A stretch of 64,000 nt of DNA, from positions 626,669 through 690,668 of the forward strand of contig NZ_LT615228.1 of assembly GCF_900096765.1 (NCBI RefSeq), read 5' to 3'. Shown piece by piece: positions 17,542 to 26,017 of this stretch. Each line of letters starts with the position of its first letter. Position 1 is the first letter of the stretch. The notes beneath the pieces were generated by a model. It had not been told where the DNA came from. It ran no database searches and worked only from the letters and a program-made list of their open reading frames with translations. This DNA comes from Polynucleobacter necessarius. Lineage in GTDB: Bacteria > Pseudomonadota > Gammaproteobacteria > Burkholderiales > Burkholderiaceae. Position numbers and translations under genes: made by a program.

Positions 17542-18444
17542 TTGGCGCTTTTGAAATTTTTTCCAGCAAGAGGAAAAAAAGTTGGTCACGCTAAAGTTAA
17601 TCCTTTCAAGAAGCTGTCTAAAAAATTGGCTAAAAAGCTGTTTGGTAAAAAGTTTGCTACAAAAGCACGCGTACAATTAGTGACAAACGAAGTTGCTGCT
17701 GTTGCACCTGTTATTACAAAAACGAAAAAGCCCACATTTTCGATTGAATGGGCTACAACTGCAAACGAAGTAAAAGAAGCGCAACGTCTTCGCTATAAAG
17801 TATTTGCAGAAGAAATGGGTGCTAACCTTGCTAAAAATGGCGAAGGTCTCGATGTGGATGAGTTTGATGCCTATTGTGATCATCTATTGATTCGTGATCA
17901 CGACTCACTCAAGGTTGTTGGTACCTATCGTGTGCTACCCCCACATAAAGCTCAAGAAATTGGTCGTTTATATTCTGATTCAGAATTTGACCTCTCCCGT
18001 CTAGATCACTTGCGCCCCAAATTAGTTGAACTTGGTAGATCTTGTGTCCACCAAGACTATCGCTCTGGTGCAGTTATTATGGCTCTGTGGAGTGGTTTAG
18101 CTCAGTACATGCTGAAAAATGGCTATGAAATCATGCTCGGTTGCGCAAGCATACCAATGGCTGATGGAGGTCACTTTGCAGCAAGTCTTTATAACTCTCT
18201 TGGTAATGATCAAATGGCACCAACAGAGTTTCATGCATTCCCTTGCTTACCATTACCGCTGGACAAACTCAATGGTGGTCTAGATGTTGAAGCCCCCCCA
18301 TTAATCAAAGGCTATCTCAAGTTAGGCGCAAAGATTTGCAGCTCTCCTGCTTGGGATCCAGATTTCAACACTGCTGATTTATTAACGATGTTACGTCTAT
18401 CTGATATCAACCCTCGTTATGCAAAGCATTTCTTGGGCATGTAA
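17542..18444 (+). CDS. olsB: OlsB-like L-ornithine N-acyltransferase (GNAT fold), N-terminus frameshifted
   Basis: OlsB makes lyso-ornithine lipid from ornithine and 3-hydroxyacyl-ACP. The protein has a lysine-rich N-terminus, then FSIEWATTANEVKEAQRLRYKVFAEEMG, LVVGTYRVLPP-type and ELGRSCVHQDYRSG motifs typical of the family. A better start exists at 17520 (ATG, with AAGGA 5 nt upstream) opening MSDIPNPIGAF, but it is out of frame by one base. An extra T in the T6 run (about 17557-17562) or an extra A in the A7 run (17574-17580) explains it. A TTG at 17542 could still start the conserved domain, so activity may survive. A terminator follows. Confidence 0.75.
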   Translation: MALLKFFPARGKKVGHAKVNPFKKLSKKLAKKLFGKKFATKARVQLVTNEVAAVAPVITKTKKPTFSIEWATTANEVKEAQRLRYKVFAEEMGANLAKNGEGLDVDEFDAYCDHLLIRDHDSLKVVGTYRVLPPHKAQEIGRLYSDSEFDLSRLDHLRPKLVELGRSCVHQDYRSGAVIMALWSGLAQYMLKNGYEIMLGCASIPMADGGHFAASLYNSLGNDQMAPTEFHAFPCLPLPLDKLNGGLDVEAPPLIKGYLKLGAKICSSPAWDPDFNTADLLTMLRLSDINPRYAKHFLGM

Positions 18445-18463
18445 GCAATACAAGACTCATTAA

Positions 18464-18489
18464 AAAAAGCCGCGCTTAAGCGGCTTTTT
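18464..18489. terminator. bidirectional terminator between olsB and ppx
   Basis: AAAAAGCCGC and GCGGCTTTTT form a 10-bp stem with a 6-nt loop. The A and T tracts on the two sides serve both convergent genes. Confidence 0.85.
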
Positions 18490-18513
18490 GTTTATTCTGG
18501 ATCTAAAAAATCC

Positions 18514-20088
18514 TTAATTTAGATTGACCTCGTACGTACGACCCACCCTCTCCCATTCTGCAGCTTCTTTGAGAAGGCTAAATTCCGTTAATGGATGCTC
18601 CGAGGCCCATTCCTTTGAGAGGCTCACCAAATAAGAGCCATCGTGTTCAGAAACCTTAACGTCAGGGAAATTAGTGTCGTTGCGACCACGGCACAGCACT
18701 TGTGCTAGGCGTAAACAAAATAACATACGCCAATCCTGAAAGCCATGATTGTTCGCCAGTTTGCCAAGTTTGCCGGTGTGCCCGATGAGTAATGCCGCAA
18801 GCCTTGCTTGATCGTTTTTAGAAAAGCCAGGCATATCTGCATTTCCCGCTATATAAGCAGAATGTTTGTGATAGCCATTATGCGAGATTGAAAGGCCAAT
18901 CTCGTGCAAGTTTGCCGCCCACTGTAAGAGCGCCACGTTATCCGCTCTACTTTCCGCCTCAGGTTTTGGAAGTTGCTGCAAGAAATCTGCGGCTAATTTA
19001 CCCACTCTCTCTGCTTGCTCACGATCAACAGCATAGCGCTGCATAAACTGTTCAACGGTAACATACCGCATATCGTGATGTTGAGATCGACCTAATAGGT
19101 CGTAAAGAACGCCACTACGCAAAGCAGCATCAGTTACCTCCATCTCCTCAATCCCTAATTCATCAAATACAGCCAGCATGATTGCTAAACCGCCTGGCCA
19201 GACTGAACGACGGTCGTCCTTGAGGCCAACTAGCTCTACTTGGTTAATGTGCTCGTATTTCAAAAGATGTTTTTTGAGTGCTTTGAGGCCCTCTCGGGTA
19301 ATTAAGCCGCTGCCTGCGGTCACCCTACCCATAGTTAAGCTATCCCCATGACCATTGAAGTTGTTGGCTGCAATTAGGTCAGCAAGTGCGCGAGCCGTAC
19401 CTGATGATCCAATGGCTTGTTTCCAGCCACTTTTAAGATAGGCACCAGAGATTACTTGAATTTCTCTGCGAGCGGCTAATTCAGCCTCTTTAAATGCATG
19501 TGCATCTATGTTCCCCTTCGGAAAAAATCGCATGCTATGTGAAACGCAGCCAATATAGAGGCTTTCTAGAAGCTTGGGCTCGTAACCTTTCCCGATGATG
19601 AACTCCGTGGAACCGCCCCCAATATCAACCATTAAACGATTGCCCTGAACCGCTTGCACTTCATGGGCAGCACCGATGTATATAAGGCGAGCTTCTTCAA
19701 CTCCAGCAATCACCTCAATCGGAAAGCCAAGTGCCTGTTGAGCATCCTCTACAAATTGCTGTGCATTTTTAGCTACACGCAAAGTATTAGTCGCTACTGC
19801 TCGTACATTAGATGGATCAAACCCTCTAATGCGCTCACCAAAACGGCGAATAGCTATTAAGCCACGCTGGTAGGCATCATTTCCTAGTAGTTTATTTTCT
19901 GTCAGACCTGCCGCAAGACGGACAGATTCTCGTAATGTATCAATTGGGCGAAGTTGTGTGCCAGATGGGGTATTAACAGCCTGAGCGACCAGCATTCGGA
20001 AGCTATTGGAGCCTAAATCTACTGCCGCAACTAAATCTGCAGAGTTAGAGATAGATTCTACGGAGTTGCTGGTCAAAATATTCCCCAA
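18514..20088 (-). CDS. ppx: exopolyphosphatase / guanosine pentaphosphate phosphatase
   Basis: It degrades polyphosphate from the ends, and related enzymes hydrolyse pppGpp. The 524-aa protein belongs to the ASKHA fold: AAVDLGSNSFRMLVAQ near the N-terminus, TNTLRVAKNAQ, the catalytic-Glu region EVIAGVEEARLIYIGA and LMVDIGGGSTEFIIG. An HD-like C-terminal domain includes NLHEIGLSISHNGYHKHSAYI. Length and motifs are normal. A three-repeat Pho-box-like array lies just upstream. Because the array is so close to the ATG at 20088, a slightly later start is possible. It opposes the two PPK2 enzymes functionally. Confidence 0.92.
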   Translation of the reverse strand: MGNILTSNSVESISNSADLVAAVDLGSNSFRMLVAQAVNTPSGTQLRPIDTLRESVRLAAGLTENKLLGNDAYQRGLIAIRRFGERIRGFDPSNVRAVATNTLRVAKNAQQFVEDAQQALGFPIEVIAGVEEARLIYIGAAHEVQAVQGNRLMVDIGGGSTEFIIGKGYEPKLLESLYIGCVSHSMRFFPKGNIDAHAFKEAELAARREIQVISGAYLKSGWKQAIGSSGTARALADLIAANNFNGHGDSLTMGRVTAGSGLITREGLKALKKHLLKYEHINQVELVGLKDDRRSVWPGGLAIMLAVFDELGIEEMEVTDAALRSGVLYDLLGRSQHHDMRYVTVEQFMQRYAVDREQAERVGKLAADFLQQLPKPEAESRADNVALLQWAANLHEIGLSISHNGYHKHSAYIAGNADMPGFSKNDQARLAALLIGHTGKLGKLANNHGFQDWRMLFCLRLAQVLCRGRNDTNFPDVKVSEHDGSYLVSLSKEWASEHPLTEFSLLKEAAEWERVGRTYEVNLN

Positions 20089-20108
20089 AAAGGCTTTTCG
20101 AAATAATT

Positions 20109-20137
20109 GTGACTATTTTATGTAAAAACAATGACAC
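20109..20137 (-). promoter_or_regulatory. three-unit Pho-box-like array upstream of ppx
   Basis: On the minus strand GTGTCAT-TGTT-TTTACAT-AAAA-TAGTCAC gives three half-sites with 11-bp periodicity. AATTAT, a possible -10, follows the second unit by 11 nt. The first and third half-sites are close to CTGTCAY; the middle one is weak. Confidence 0.55.
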
Positions 20138-20186
20138 ATTAATGAATTAATGAGCATAGCCCAGCCAGCTGGGGTGAAACCAATTA

Positions 20187-20396
20187 TCAAGCTGCTAAGT
20201 TTTGCTCGGAACTGGAACAATCACGGTTCCCGAAACTGCACAGAATACAGCAATCACCAGACTTGGGTTTCAGAATAGCGCTACATGAGCGGCATCGATG
20301 TAAATGAGGGGCAGCGCCCTCTTCAACTGAAATAATTTCGGTAGCCTGACAGTGCGGGCAAGTAATAACAGACTGATTCAAAGTAGTAGAGTTCAC
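20187..20396 (-). CDS. small zinc-ribbon protein
   Basis: The 69-aa protein has two CxxC pairs, CPHC (about residue 13) and CRSC, forming a probable zinc ribbon. The C-terminal GDCCILCSFG motif resembles a short conserved family (GDCCVFCSYG type) found in many betaproteobacteria, whose function is unknown. It lies between mgtC and ppx on the same strand, 98 nt before ppx. It is intact and probably cytoplasmic. Confidence 0.7.
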   Translation of the reverse strand: MNSTTLNQSVITCPHCQATEIISVEEGAAPHLHRCRSCSAILKPKSGDCCILCSFGNRDCSSSEQNLAA

Positions 20397-20441
20397 AGCA
20401 AAATACTGAACGATGAATATTTCACTAGTGTGTCAGCCCAA

Positions 20442-21158
20442 TCAATCGGTTGTACTTGGGCTCCAAAATGCCTGGGTGACAAACTCTTGATCAGCGATTT
20501 TCGCTATCAGCCGATCCATTTCATCACCCTCAACCGCAGAAGCAGTTAATACAGCTTGAATCTCAACTTCATCACTTCCAAATTGATGAACTTCAATATC
20601 TTGAGTTTGGTATCCAGCGTCCTCTAAGGTTTTAATAAACTGCTTTAGAGCATGCTTTTGAGAATGCTTTGGGGTGATGATATAAACAGAATTAGTCACC
20701 TCAACAGAGACAGTATCCAAGGGTTGACGGTTGATGAAGCTTACTACAGGCCTCAATAAGGTATTGGCCGCCAAAATAAAAATAGTTGCCAATCCTGCCT
20801 CAAGAATCAAATCAGCACCAGCACAAGCTCCGACTGCACCAGAGGCCCACAGGGTTGCTGCAGTATTAATCCCGCGTACATTACCTTCTTCTCGCATGAT
20901 AACGCCAGCACCCAAAAATCCGATACCAGAAACTACATAGGCCATGATATGAACAGCGCCGTCATGACCTGTTAGTCGATTGCCGGCATCCACAAAAATA
21001 GCGGCTCCAATTGCTACCAAAATATTGGTTCTTAAACCAGCAGTGCGCTGACGAAATTGGCGCTCTAAACCAATCAGACCGCCAAACAAAAAAGCTGCAC
21101 TGAGGCTGATAGCGGTATCAATTAACGATGCATAACTGATATTGTGAATAAATTCCAT
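20442..21158 (-). CDS. MgtC/SapB family membrane protein with C-terminal regulatory domain
   Basis: The 238-aa protein has the MgtC membrane domain: FLFGGLIGLERQFRQRTAGLRT, VSGIGFLGAGVIMREEGNVRGINTAATLWASGAVG and further helices. An ACT-like C-terminal soluble domain follows (about residues 155-238). MgtC proteins act in survival under magnesium or phosphate stress and can restrain the F-type ATP synthase in Salmonella. The gene starts 9 nt after the alkaline phosphatase remnant and is therefore probably Pho-controlled through the same promoter. A shorter paralogue lies at 26018-26494. It is intact. Confidence 0.88.
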   Translation of the reverse strand: MEFIHNISYASLIDTAISLSAAFLFGGLIGLERQFRQRTAGLRTNILVAIGAAIFVDAGNRLTGHDGAVHIMAYVVSGIGFLGAGVIMREEGNVRGINTAATLWASGAVGACAGADLILEAGLATIFILAANTLLRPVVSFINRQPLDTVSVEVTNSVYIITPKHSQKHALKQFIKTLEDAGYQTQDIEVHQFGSDEVEIQAVLTASAVEGDEMDRLIAKIADQEFVTQAFWSPSTTD

Positions 21159-21167
21159 GGAAATAGC

Positions 21168-22911
21168 TTATTTAGATCCTAACCCCAAGGACTCTACCAT
21201 CACCTTGAATACTTGGGTGTTATCCATAAAGCCTTTGAATTTCTCGGATCCCGGACCCTGTGCGTTTAATAGTGCATCATCTGCTGCGTGAACACCAGAC
21301 TCCTGATTTGCCGGAAGATTTCCACCCACATGGATTGCATCCTCTTGAAGCTGCACATACTTTGGATTAGCAATAAATTGACCCGCCTCATCTTTAATTG
21401 CGGGAACAAATGTGCCATCTAATTTGGGATGCATCGTTTCATAGTGGTCGGGATAACTGCCATAGAAAAATGCCAATCGTTTTGAAACATCAATTTTATT
21501 TGGGTATCCCTGCATATCTGCGCTTGGGTAATTGGGATAACCGGCCTCTGCATACACACCTACTTTTTCTCGCAACGGACCTTGTCGCTCATCATGAACT
21601 ACCCCGCTTATTGAACCACTATGTGTATGGTCTGGCGTCACAATAATCAGAGTATCTGGGTGATTTTTGGCATAGTTTTTAGCAAGATCCACTGCATTGC
21701 TAAGCATGATCGTATCAAAGGCTGCCCGTTCCCAATCGAGCGGGTGATTAAATTTATCAATTAATGCGGCTTCTACCATCAGAAAAAAACCGTTGGAATT
21801 TCTGGAGAGTACATCAATTGCAGCTTGCGTCATCTGTGTTAAATCAGGTTGGTTCGGATATTGCTCGACAGTATTCTTTTTAAGATACAAGCGATCTAAT
21901 GAACCATCCATATTGTCTGGATGAAAAACGCCAAACAGTTTAGTGGTGTTTTTATTTTCTGAGCTTGTTGCAAGTTCTTGTTTGGTAAAGGCAGTTTGAT
22001 AACCCTTTGCCTTAAAGACGTCAACTAGGTTTTGATCATCTTTACGTTTAGATCCTTTGGTGCTCTGAGGGTAAAAATATGCAGAGCCACCACCCAAAAT
22101 GACTTCAGCGCCACTAGCCAAAAGCTGATCGGCAATATATTGTTTATCTGCGCGACGACGGGTATGAGCAACCATTGCGCCTGGAGTGGCATCCTGCAAT
22201 TCAGCATCGGAAACAATTCCGACTGACATCTTCGTATTGCGTTTAATTAATTCAGCAATCGTCTCTACTTTGGGATGTGATAGATTATCTGTAGCCCGAG
22301 ACACATATAAGCCCATTGCATTAACAGCAGTTTTATGTCCTGTGGTGTATGCACTCATCGAGTTGACCGAGTCAGTAATGAGTGAGTCCGACCCAAAGGT
22401 GCCAATCATAGCAGTGCTGGGCATATCATCAAAAGCAAGTCTTCCCTGATATTTGCCTTCCACAATGCCTTTGGATAAAACGCGTGCGGCAGTTCTATTG
22501 GCTATGGTCATTCCATCACCAATAAATAAGATGACATTTTTACCTTGCGCGGACCGCTTGCGTAAACATCCCAAATAACCTCTAATCGCTCGCTTGGTGA
22601 TTTTGCAATTAACTGATATTTGCCAGCCTGTTTTAATTGAACATCACGAAAGACTATTGAACTACCCTTCCCATTTTCATTAGCAATATATTCAGGCTTG
22701 TTGGCTATAGTTTTAGCAATTGGTGATCCATTCAGCTCAATCAGAACATCTTTTTGTTCGACAACACTATTGAGTTCAACCTTGATATCAAATTTAGAGC
22801 CCACCAAAATAGCTGCTTGATTAATGGGGTATACAGCCGATGCATGTAACAGACCAGAAAAAAAGTCAGCAACAAGAGCGAAGCTATCTTGAGTAGATTT
22901 GAAGTAATCAT
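21168..22911 (-). pseudogene. alkaline phosphatase (PhoA superfamily), two frameshifts
   Basis: The main frame holds NVILFIGDGMTIANRTAARV, the nucleophile region TDSVNSMSAYTTGHKTAV and the metal site VTPDHTHSGS, all typical of alkaline phosphatases. Upstream, VYASGPRKVK is in a second frame; one A is missing in the A5 run near 22548 (KVKNVILF is restored by six As). Further upstream the signal peptide MITSNLLKIASLLLLTF is in a third frame; one T is missing in the T7 run near 22862. A Pho box precedes the gene. It was a secreted phosphate-scavenging enzyme; as read, it would not be exported or complete. Confidence 0.85.
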
Positions 22912-22958
22912 AGGGTTAATGGAGTCAATTTTGAGAAATAACACTCTCTATTAATTTC

Positions 22959-22976
22959 ATGACAGTCTGATGACGG
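22959..22976 (-). promoter_or_regulatory. Pho box upstream of the alkaline phosphatase
   Basis: The minus strand reads CCGTCAT-CAGA-CTGTCAT: one 6/7 and one perfect 7-bp half-site spaced by 4 bp, 48 nt before the start at 22911. I see no convincing -10 at the standard 10-nt distance; an AT-rich stretch follows. Confidence 0.7.
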
Positions 22977-22994
22977 CGCCCTTATAGGCCCGTC

Positions 22995-24437
22995 TCATAA
23001 AGCTTTTTTCTTGCTGGTTACCTTCAACTTACCGGTTTTGACTGCCCTACAAAAAACCTCATAATCTTGCTCATTTTGCTTTGCATATGACCTAGCAAAT
23101 CGGTACATAGACTCCCCAAACTCTTTGGACTCTCCACAATATCCAGAGATGACTGCGGAGTCACCGGATCTAGCATGACCAAGCGCTAATGCCCAGCCAA
23201 ATAATCTTGCGTAATCAGGAAAATTTTGCAGAGAGACGCCACCTGGACCTATATCCAACCCACCTTTCATATTGCGTAACTGACGTAAGTAAAAGCCCTG
23301 CGCATAGTTGATGTCGTACTGAACAGAGCCATAGTTGAGAAAAATATCCGGGGCACCTTGTAGCAATCGTTGACCTGAAACTACGCGTTGACCCATATCA
23401 CGATAGATTGACTCGCCTAGGTAAGGAGTCAGAACCGATTTTTGCGCCTCCTTGTATTGCAAGAACAGCGGATCATGTTCGCTATCGCCCTCGAAATATA
23501 AAACCATGCAATTGGTACCGACGCTACCGACCCCTACCACTTTGCGAGCAAAATCTTTCAAGCTATATCGCTGAAACAATATTTTTCTATCCGCTAACAA
23601 TGTGCTGCAATAGTTCAGTAATGCCTTATCAATCAGCGTGTGAAGAGGGACCCCATAAGCATCTTGTTTAAAGTGCTCAATCAGTGGCGGCTTGTTGATA
23701 ATTCTTCGATTCTTACCAACGAGGGTTGTCAGCTTTTGCAACACTTGAATATTGCCCTGCCCTTTGCACTCTTTAAGATATTCATCAATTTTCTTTTGAT
23801 GTTCTTTACTAAAGTGTTTGCGAATATCCTTTTCACCAATAAATACCTGGGCTAAATCTAAGTAAGGCAACTTGGCGAAGCAAGCCATTTGCTTTTGATA
23901 TTCAGAACAAATCCGATAAACCAATTTCTTGCTCAGAGCCTTATCTCCGTCAATGCTCTCAGAGGCAATAATGGCGCTTGATACTAGTCTTTTTAAATCC
24001 CACTCCCAGCTTCCAGGGAGAGTTTCATCGAAATCATTAATGCCAAATACTAAACGGTGCTCTGCGGTGCCAAATAGGCCAGAGTTTGATACGTGCATAT
24101 CGCCACAAAGCTGAACTGTAATGTTCGTTGTGGGTTGGTTGGATAGATCTTGAGCCATAATGGCTGCGCCACCTCGATAAAAGGTATATGGCGATTGCAA
24201 CATCCGCTCATACCGTATGGGGATAAGTGATTCAATACGGCTTTTAGCTTGATTTTCTAAAATAGTGATGGGGTCAATTCTGTTTTTAAGCGGGTGATAA
24301 GTACCCTGATCTGCAAAGCTGACATGCTTTCGCAGAGCTTTGCCATCCGACATTCTTTTTTTGATGCCTGGACGAGGATTCGCGAATGATTCAACAGATC
24401 TCAGAACGGCAAATTTAGCGGGGTTTTTAACAGACAT
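22995..24437 (-). CDS. DUF2252 family protein
   Basis: This 480-aa protein matches DUF2252, which has a kinase-like fold and no firmly known reaction. Visible landmarks are YTFYRGGAAIMAQDL, LCGDMHVSNSGLFG, FGINDFDETLPGSWEWDLKRLVSS and, near the C-terminus, LGHARSGD. The HxxNxG and NDFDE motifs resemble the catalytic and metal-binding loops of aminoglycoside/choline kinases. I chose the ATG at 24437 (SVKNPAKF) over a TTG at 24449. It lies upstream of the alkaline phosphatase on the same strand but with its own gap and Pho box between them. It is intact. Confidence 0.8.
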   Translation of the reverse strand: MSVKNPAKFAVLRSVESFANPRPGIKKRMSDGKALRKHVSFADQGTYHPLKNRIDPITILENQAKSRIESLIPIRYERMLQSPYTFYRGGAAIMAQDLSNQPTTNITVQLCGDMHVSNSGLFGTAEHRLVFGINDFDETLPGSWEWDLKRLVSSAIIASESIDGDKALSKKLVYRICSEYQKQMACFAKLPYLDLAQVFIGEKDIRKHFSKEHQKKIDEYLKECKGQGNIQVLQKLTTLVGKNRRIINKPPLIEHFKQDAYGVPLHTLIDKALLNYCSTLLADRKILFQRYSLKDFARKVVGVGSVGTNCMVLYFEGDSEHDPLFLQYKEAQKSVLTPYLGESIYRDMGQRVVSGQRLLQGAPDIFLNYGSVQYDINYAQGFYLRQLRNMKGGLDIGPGGVSLQNFPDYARLFGWALALGHARSGDSAVISGYCGESKEFGESMYRFARSYAKQNEQDYEVFCRAVKTGKLKVTSKKKAL

Positions 24438-24498
24438 AAGAGTGCTCAACCTGAAAATTAAGCGCCCATCTTAACCCCAAGAGCAAAAATTTAGCTAA

Positions 24499-24939
24499 TT
24501 ACGAGTTTAGGTAATTGAGCTTCTGTTGAATGCTGGCCGGTAAGGTTGAAAACCAGGCCTTCTCATCACCCACTGCTGGGAGAATTTGCCCGTATTCAAT
24601 CATCTGAGAAGGAGTAATCTCATCAATGTAAGCCCATATTTGATGCCCAGCTAACTTTGTGGCGCTCTGCAAAGCAATTTCAATCTCAACCAAGAGCTGC
24701 TTTTTGGTTTGTTCGCTTCTGCCGCTACGGATTTGCCCATTTAAAAATAAATGGGGCTCTTCTAGTAAAACACCACCGATAAAACAATCGTGAAGATCAA
24801 GCTCTTTAAATATTACTTGAGCAAAATATGCTTCTACACCGGTAACTTGAGCATGAATTTTGGTTATAGCCTGAGCTATAGCGTATTTCTGATGGGTGCT
24901 CAGTGATAGGCCTGCTGAATAAACGCTGTAGGTTGCCAC
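24499..24939 (-). CDS. tautomerase-superfamily protein
   Basis: The 146-aa protein reads ATYSVYSAGLSLSTHQKYAIAQAITKIHAQVTG at its start and LFLNGQIRSGRSEQTKKQLL later. This recalls fused or long members of the 4-oxalocrotonate tautomerase superfamily with an internal duplication of the short fold. The usual N-terminal Pro nucleophile is not present after the initiator Met (Ala-Thr instead), so it may have a different activity. It is followed by DUF2252 and preceded, 5 nt away, by the ArsC-like gene, so the two are probably co-transcribed. Substrate unknown. Confidence 0.55.
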   Translation of the reverse strand: MATYSVYSAGLSLSTHQKYAIAQAITKIHAQVTGVEAYFAQVIFKELDLHDCFIGGVLLEEPHLFLNGQIRSGRSEQTKKQLLVEIEIALQSATKLAGHQIWAYIDEITPSQMIEYGQILPAVGDEKAWFSTLPASIQQKLNYLNS

Positions 24940-24944
24940 GTCAT

Positions 24945-25445
24945 TTAGTCTTTAAACTGGTGATGGATAGAATGCAATTCATCACGAATTTGTAGATGAT
25001 CTAACTTATCTAAAGGCAGATCCAGAAGCAGTTCAATGCGATTTCTTAGGCCAATTTCTACCTTTCGAAAGGCGGCCCACTTTTCTTCATCGCTGCCAAC
25101 AACGCTGGCTGGGTCTGGAAAGCCCCAGTGTGCAGTTGCTGGATGACCCACCCAGTAAGGACACTCCTCGCCTGCAGCAGCATCACATACAGTGATAATA
25201 AAGTTCATCTTGGGCGAGTCTTCACGACCGTACTCATCCCAACTCTTACTGCGTAATAAGGTGGCGGGATAGCCAATCTCTTTTGCGATCTGCAACGCTA
25301 TCGGGTGCACGTAACCCGTAGGTTTTGAGCCAGCGGAATAAGCGATTAAACGACCGTGACTCAGGGTTGTGGCAAGGGCCTCGGCAAGAATGGATCGAGC
25401 CGAGTTACCTGTACATAAGAAAAGAATATTGAATGCATTAGTCAT
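24945..25445 (-). CDS. arsC: low-molecular-weight phosphatase-type arsenate reductase
   Basis: The 166-aa protein has the P-loop LFLCTGNSARSILAEA (CxGNxxRS) and YSAGSKPTG. The downstream catalytic region includes FIITVCDAAAGEECPYW and HWGFPDPAS, with the DP general acid. This is the thioredoxin-type ArsC layout rather than a tyrosine phosphatase, because of the extra cysteines in VCD...EECP. Arsenate enters through Pst, so arsenate reduction next to a phosphate island is logical. It is intact and overlaps nothing; an ATG start at 25445. Confidence 0.85.
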   Translation of the reverse strand: MTNAFNILFLCTGNSARSILAEALATTLSHGRLIAYSAGSKPTGYVHPIALQIAKEIGYPATLLRSKSWDEYGREDSPKMNFIITVCDAAAGEECPYWVGHPATAHWGFPDPASVVGSDEEKWAAFRKVEIGLRNRIELLLDLPLDKLDHLQIRDELHSIHHQFKD

Positions 25446-25465
25446 AGATGATGAGCATACGAAAT

Positions 25466-25645
25466 TTAGATAATCTCATCAAGATCTAGTCGGTAAATTT
25501 TATCGACGATGAATTGTTGGGTTTTATTCTCATTTTCCTGATGCTTTGAAGTTTGAAAAGACATTGCTGGGCTGTGCGGCTGATAGGACTCTTTCAGCTC
25601 ATTCCGAAATACACTAGACAAGTACTTATTTAAATTGGTATTCAT
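25466..25645 (-). CDS. small hypothetical protein
   Basis: I do not recognise this ~59-aa polar protein (MNTNLNKYLSSVFRNELKES...). I take the ATG at 25645 because AGGGA lies a short distance upstream. It has no signal peptide or membrane helix. It lies just upstream of arsC on the same strand and could be a short member of that transcript or a chance ORF. Confidence 0.35.
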   Translation of the reverse strand: MNTNLNKYLSSVFRNELKESYQPHSPAMSFQTSKHQENENKTQQFIVDKIYRLDLDEII

Positions 25646-25758
25646 CATCACATCCCTAGTGACTGGCCACAATGGATGAATCCTACGATCTGTATATTGC
25701 AGTTTTATTAAAGCTTAAGATTTACCGCATTCCCCATAAAAATCAATATTTTGAGCCA

Positions 25759-25926
25759 TCAGCTGCCTAAGCGATGATTAAGATATAGTTTTGCATAAGC
25801 AAGACGGGTTTCGTACCAAGCTTGCCAAATAGCCAAGAGCATCTTTTTCATGTTTATCCCCTGATGGTGAAGGTCATTGTGGGTGGACTCATTTTGTGAG
25901 AACGCCCATGCAAAATGCATTTCCAT
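25759..25926 (-). CDS. small hypothetical protein (55 aa)
   Basis: A frame from ATG at 25926 to TGA at 25759 begins MEMHFAWAFSQNESTHND and ends AYAKLYLNHRLGS. A good ribosome site (GAGGT, 7 nt before the ATG) supports the first start. A second in-frame ATG at 25851 has its own AGGGGA 6 nt upstream and would give a 30-aa basic, aromatic protein MKKMLLAIWQAWYETRLAYAK. That C-terminal helix is amphipathic. Two well-placed ribosome sites in one frame make it likelier to be real than chance. Function unknown. Confidence 0.5.
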   Translation of the reverse strand: MEMHFAWAFSQNESTHNDLHHQGINMKKMLLAIWQAWYETRLAYAKLYLNHRLGS

Positions 25927-26017
25927 TGTTATTACCTCAGATGTCTATCCAAAGGCTTTTTTATGACAGACTGGCATGCCTGAGATACACTGCCCCTTAG
26001 TTAAAAAGGGTTTTTTA

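Noticed and set aside
25958..25975. CTGTCAT half-site on the minus strand ahead of the small gene at 25759-25926
   Set aside because: A single half-site without a partner at 11 bp spacing; could be chance.
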